Shown piece after piece: positions 59,541 to 64,000 of a stretch of DNA of 64,000 nt; the stretch's first letter is position 1; the number at the start of each line of letters is the position of its first letter. Below the pieces are notes generated by a model. It was not told the origin of the DNA and ran no database searches. It saw only the letters and a program-made list of their open reading frames with translations. Source of the DNA: Henckelia pumila (Eukaryota > Streptophyta > Magnoliopsida > Lamiales > Gesneriaceae); assembly GCF_033568475.1 (NCBI RefSeq), contig NC_133121.1, positions 3,844,001-3,908,000 of the forward strand. Reading direction: 5' to 3'. The position numbers and the translations under genes are program-made.

Positions 59541-60330
59541 AAAGGAACTGCGTGTATTTCAAGGTGAAACTTTGCTCGGTCGCTGTGGCGAAGGTGTGCC
59601 TCCAGATTTCATTACCAGATGCTTTTATTTTTGTCTGTTTCTTTATTTCTTCGTTATAAATCTTCGGTTGAGTTCTTGAGTTTGGCGAAGTAAGCTCAAG
59701 CTGCTGCATTTTTGCCTATTGATCCATCTATTGAAAATTTTTTGGGCTTATTTGTTTATCCCCTGATTATTCTAATCCGTGTTTCTTCGTGTAAAATTGT
59801 GGATTTTGGCGGTTGATGGTGATTCTAGGCAATGGTTCCGATACTTGTTCTGATTATTTGAATGTTAATAATATATAAATATGGAGTATATCTGTACAAT
59901 TCAGAATTTCCGAGCACTCTTACGTTATAATCTTGGTGTTTTTGCGTTCTGCACTCTCATTTCCCGTTCATTTGAGTTTACCCGTGATCCTGTTTTAAGA
60001 AAATGTGATTAAACCACTCTGTACTGGTAACTCTGTCTTGAAAAATTAATTAGAATTCTGTGCCTACTGGACCGGATTTTTTGGAAAGGGAATATCACTT
60101 GTTTAGGATTGACTCTAGGAAACGCTTTTGCGTTTTTCCGTTAAAAAAGCAATCCCAAACACTACTTTATTGTTCTTGAGGAACCGGAGTCGAGATGTCT
60201 ACCACTCGGACTACACGTCTTTTTCAACACCATCTTTGGGTTTTGTTAAGTTCTTCAACGAATAGGATTGCGCGCTTCGGTTGTAGCGTTAAACTACAGC
60301 TTTGAGGCTGGTTCCTTGCCGTATTCTGGT
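59540..60330 (+). repeat. mTERF upstream region, copy 1 of a segmental duplication
   Basis: This block upstream of the mTERF gene recurs at 63240-64000. Shared landmarks, in order: AAGGAACTGCG, TTATAAATCTTC(G/T)GTTGAG, CTGTACTGGTAACTCTGTCTT and a late segment with TTTTGT(T/C)AAGTTCTTCA. It probably contains the mTERF promoter and leader. The stretch 60330-61160 also lacks a clear gene. Confidence 0.85.
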
Positions 60331-61160
60331 TCTACAATTAGAATGCTGACTACTGACTGAGGATTTTAAAATTGGCCACGCTGCTTGGGTATTGGTTCTA
60401 GAGGAAAGCTCGCTCTAGCACTGAGCTCATTTACCAATTCCTTTCATTAGTTTAATATTTTATTCCAGTCATGATTTGTAATCTTTATAATTTTGTATAA
60501 ACTACATCCAATTGTTTCAATGTTTATATAGTCCTTGTAGACCTAGTGATTTTGGTGATGGGAGAAATTTTGTGTGAGATAGATATAGTCTTCCTACTTT
60601 CAATCTGGACAAACTGGAATGTGGATACTTCTGCTTTTCTATGTAATATTAGTATAATTAGTTGCGGTCAGAGTCAGAGTAGCAAATGTACCGGAAATCA
60701 AGTATCTAATAAAGTTAGGTTGTTGATTATACAAATCCAGGTGTTTGGTTCAAAGGTTTCGTCTTTTGGTGTTATTTCCTACTCTCTACTCATGGTTTGT
60801 TCCATATATGACAATTGAACTTGGATTAGTTGGATTTTGGTGAATTCTTTGATGTTATAACTGATTATAGCTTTTTCTTAATTTTGATTGTTCAGGTGGC
60901 AACAGGTATCAGTGTATCACACATCTGTTGAGAGTTGAGTCCATCTTGAATTTTTATTTCATTTTCTTATCTAATTTAGCGCTGCTTATGTCTTGCTTTC
61001 CATGACCTCGAAATAAGAAATGCTTTGATTCAGCTTTCAATTTGCTGAGCTTAGAAATGTTTATGAATTATGATAGCTGTGCCAGTGTCAATAACCGTTC
61101 ATTACCTGTTTAAATATAAATCCTCTAGCTCCTTGAAAGTTTGAAATAAATCCAGAGATC

Positions 61161-62366
61161 ATGTCCACTCTCCGCCGCCAGTCACTTTTATCTTCCTATT
61201 CTCGCAATTTCCACTCAAACCCCTCTGACCCGCTTTTCTCATTGATTAAAATTTTATTTTCTCGCTCTTTCAATCACACCTACACTTCAATCCCATGCTC
61301 AAAATCATCAGAAAACCATGCTCTGTTTAAATTTTTTGTTGACTCTTTGAAGGGTTGCAAACAGAGAGCTCATACCATTGCTAACCGCTTTTCACATGTC
61401 ATATCCTATAAAAAACCTCAAGTAGCAGTTGATTTTCTCAAAACGCATGGCTTTTCAGACACCCAAATCAGATCATTGCTTTCTATTTATCCTAAGCTTC
61501 ATCAATTTGATGTGGAAAAGAATCTTAAACCAAAGTTCATATACTTTCAAGAACTTGGTGTCACTAGACCTCATCTGGCTATGTTCATTTCCAAGAACCC
61601 GATGCTTCTCAGTTGCAGTTTGGATAAAAAGCTGAAGCCTGGTGTCGAGGTCATCAAAAATGTTCTTGAGCTTAACCAACCTGAGAGCAATAAATTTAAT
61701 ATTAGAGATGACCTAATTCGTATCCTTTCGAGGTACTCTTGGGTGATTGGGAATGAATCAAAGTTGTTATCTAGCATCAAATATCTGGAGAGTTTTGGTA
61801 TTGTTGGATCTCAATTGGTCGTCCTTTTGAAGAATGAGCCACGACTCTTTTTTGTGGGTGAAAGCAAACTCAAATCTCTCATTTCAAGAGTTACCGAACT
61901 TGGATTTGCCAAGGGTTCGAGAATGTTGGTTCACGGTCTTCGTGCTTGTTATGGTAATCGCACTGAGACTCTCCATAAGAAGTACGAATTGCTTCAGAGC
62001 TTCGGTTTTTCTGAATTGGAATGTGCTACAATGATTATCAAGTCACCCATTCTCTTCAAATCTTCAGAAACACGAATAAGGCGTGGAATTGAGTTCTTCT
62101 TGAGCAATCTTATGCTCAACAAATCCGTGATCGTTGCTTCACCATATATTTTGATGTATAGCATGGAGAAAAGAATATTACCTCGCCATAGAGTTTTGCA
62201 AATGGTGAAATCGAGGAGGCTTGAAAGAAGATTACCGAGTATTTCAACCATGTTATGCTTGTCAGATGAGAGTTTTATGGAGAGGTATATTTTGAAGTTT
62301 AAGGATGATGCTAAAGAATTGATGTTAGTGTACAAGGGGCCCCTTTCTGAACCTTCAAAAGTATAG
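61161..62366 (+). CDS. mTERF-domain protein, predicted organellar, intronless
   Basis: A single-exon gene of 401 residues. Plant mTERF proteins bind organellar nucleic acid and act in transcription, splicing or translation. The N-terminus (MSTLRRQSLLSSYSRNF, Arg/Ser-rich, few acidic residues) looks like a mitochondrial targeting peptide. From about residue 90 it is built from repeated mTERF helices, for example FLKTHGFSDTQIRSLLSIYP, FQELGVTRPHLAMFISKNP, YLESFGIVGSQLVVLLKNEP and LLQSFGFSELECATMIIKSP. Each has the typical (L/F)..(G/L)(F/V)...(I/L)...(L/I)...P pattern. It fits the large intronless plant mTERF cluster; which member is not resolved. The upstream block is duplicated downstream, so this is probably one of a tandem pair or array. 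Confidence 0.93.
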   Translation: MSTLRRQSLLSSYSRNFHSNPSDPLFSLIKILFSRSFNHTYTSIPCSKSSENHALFKFFVDSLKGCKQRAHTIANRFSHVISYKKPQVAVDFLKTHGFSDTQIRSLLSIYPKLHQFDVEKNLKPKFIYFQELGVTRPHLAMFISKNPMLLSCSLDKKLKPGVEVIKNVLELNQPESNKFNIRDDLIRILSRYSWVIGNESKLLSSIKYLESFGIVGSQLVVLLKNEPRLFFVGESKLKSLISRVTELGFAKGSRMLVHGLRACYGNRTETLHKKYELLQSFGFSELECATMIIKSPILFKSSETRIRRGIEFFLSNLMLNKSVIVASPYILMYSMEKRILPRHRVLQMVKSRRLERRLPSISTMLCLSDESFMERYILKFKDDAKELMLVYKGPLSEPSKV

Positions 62367-63239
62367 ATACTGTATGCAAGTTTTGCGACCTTCAACTGCG
62401 AATACATTGAGCTGGTTGCTGAACTATACTCATATTATTTTAGCACCTGGGAGTTAGCTTTTTCGGTACCCATACGGATGTTTATTTTCCGGTTGTGATG
62501 TTGGTCACACAATGTGGAAGTCAATTCTTGTGTGCAATGTTGGCAAATTTGGAGCTGATACTAGCGCGTGCCAGCTTTGTTTTTGTTACATATATGTGCT
62601 CCTGTTTCTTTTTCTTGCATTCCCAATTTATTTCCCTTTGTTTGACGGTGTCTTTTGTGTGAGAGATGTGATTAATTTATTGACGACTATTTGACAGAAC
62701 TTGTTATTTTAATAGCTTATCATTGGCCAAAAAAAAAATTTCATTTCAATTTTTGTATGCATTAGTTGGTTGTTCTTTGTATATTATATTATTAATATAA
62801 ACGTGCAACTTGATTTGAATTTCTAATAGTTAATGTCAACTTTGAAATAAACATTTTTCTACCTCAATTCTCAAAATTGATTTTATGGTCATTTATGAAA
62901 TCCATCGTTCTAAATAAGAAAACAAAAATAAATATATAGAAATTTATACCATTTGTAAAAACTTCAAGCCTCAACCATTTTTCCCCCTTTTTTTAATGTT
63001 AAAAAAAAAGTCTCACCCTTTTTCAAAATCTTCTTATAATGTAACATAAATAATTACATGTATTTATCAAGTATTTAAATTCATCTCACTTTTTTGCGGA
63101 TTTTCAAAATCCACTTGCTTGAATCTTCTATTTACAATTCGTAACTTATTTTTCAGATATGATAAATCCTTGTATTGAAATGTTCCAAATTCCAAAATAC
63201 GAATTCTCTGATCCTGTGGGTTCCAGTTGTAATTTTCAG
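62367..63239. other. mTERF 3' flank and spacer
   Basis: The first 350 bp probably include the 3' UTR. The rest is AT-rich spacer before the second upstream-block copy. No gene is seen. Confidence 0.6.
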
Positions 63240-64000
63240 AAGGAACTGCGATGAGACTTTACTCGGTTGCGAAGCCAAGGTTTATTTCTGTTCTGCTTCA
63301 TTATAAATCTTCTGTTGAGTTCTTGAATTTGGCGAAGTCACACTCTTGCATTTTGACTATTAATCCGTCTATTGAAGATTTCTGGGCTTTTTCTTTGTTA
63401 TTCTTTGGGTGAATTAGTTATTTTGGGGATTTTTGTGACTACTCGAATATTCCACCACGATTAATTTTGAAAATGCTTAGCTCCAAGCATAACCTCCGTG
63501 TTTTCTCATTCTGCACTCTCAGTTCTGTTTCAGTTAATTTGAAATGCGATAACTTTTTCAGGTACTGAATTTGTTGAGCTGAACATAGTTATTCGTGATT
63601 AATTGCTATTGATTTTTACCGTGTAGATGAAAATTCATTTGAGTTTCAAAGCACCCGTGGTACTGTTTTAAGAAAACTGTGATTCAATTCACACTGTACT
63701 GGTAACTCTGTCTTGCAAAATTAAATCATAATTTTGTGTCTACTGAACTGGATTTTGGAAACACAAGTTCAAGTCTTCTTCTTGATAAACTGGGCTCAAG
63801 ATATCTAGCACTTGGAGTACACATTATTGTCACTACCACCTCTGGTTTTTGTCAAGTTCTTCATGGAAATAGGAATCGGCACCTCAGCTTTACTCGTAAG
63901 CTTACAGTTTCGGGGCTGATTTCTTTCTGTTTTTCTACGAGCACCAAGTTTATTTACCATTTTGCGTATTCTATTTCAATTATGATTAGTAATCTTAGTA
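63240..64000 (+). repeat. mTERF upstream region, copy 2, running off the right edge
   Basis: It is collinear with 59540-60330 and starts about 3.7 kb after it. It is diverged by substitutions and small indels but keeps every landmark in order. It continues to the window edge, so a second mTERF gene would be expected to begin about 0.8-0.9 kb further right. Confidence 0.85.

Overview
This is nuclear DNA from a flowering plant, most likely a eudicot. It is AT-rich, its genes carry plant-type introns, and repeats fill the space between genes. The repeats include chromovirus LTR elements, Mutator-like and hAT DNA transposons, miniature inverted-repeat elements, a plant LINE tail, a tRNA-derived SINE and a Cassandra-like 5S-bearing piece. 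The gene products (DRG1 GTPase, F-box/kelch, MPC2-type carrier, plastid M41-like protein, OTU5-type deubiquitinase, NF-YB, mTERF) are all standard plant families. I cannot fix the species; an asterid is only a guess.

Layout, left to right. 1-3612: end of a minus-strand Tekay/Del-type chromovirus (gag part plus one LTR), cut by the window edge. 3613-6058: AT-rich repeats with a possible Helitron and a MITE. 6369-13169 (-): a ten-exon DRG1 GTPase gene whose upstream side carries clustered TGGGCY motifs. 14940-16037 (+): an intronless F-box/kelch gene. 16038-22470: a gene-free repeat zone with a 1000-bp inverted-repeat element and a 630-bp hAT element, the latter with a perfect 8-bp target duplication.

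22471-40402: the main structure, one nested transposon. The host is a Mutator-like element with about 1-kb terminal inverted repeats and a perfect 9-bp target duplication. A young Tekay-type LTR element (22639-31654, 5-bp duplication) sits inside its left arm. Its interior holds a roughly 530-bp tandem array. The array is split by a 1.1-kb inverted-repeat element that itself contains a Cassandra-like LTR. A transposase remnant lies next to the right arm.

40403-46883: repeats, a 301-bp hAT MITE, an intronless MPC2-type mitochondrial carrier gene (43976-44278), and a SINE whose tail has expanded into a minisatellite. 46884-51331 (+): a ten-exon gene for a predicted plastid membrane protein with an M41 (FtsH-like) protease domain but no AAA domain. 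54016-55795 (+): an OTU5-like deubiquitinase. 58083-58824 (+): an NF-YB subunit. 61161-62366 (+): an intronless mTERF gene. Its upstream region recurs at 63240-64000, so a tandem mTERF copy probably begins just past the right edge.

The genes are independent transcription units and share no pathway. No undescribed multi-gene system is evident; the most notable content is the nested Mutator-like element and the local duplications.
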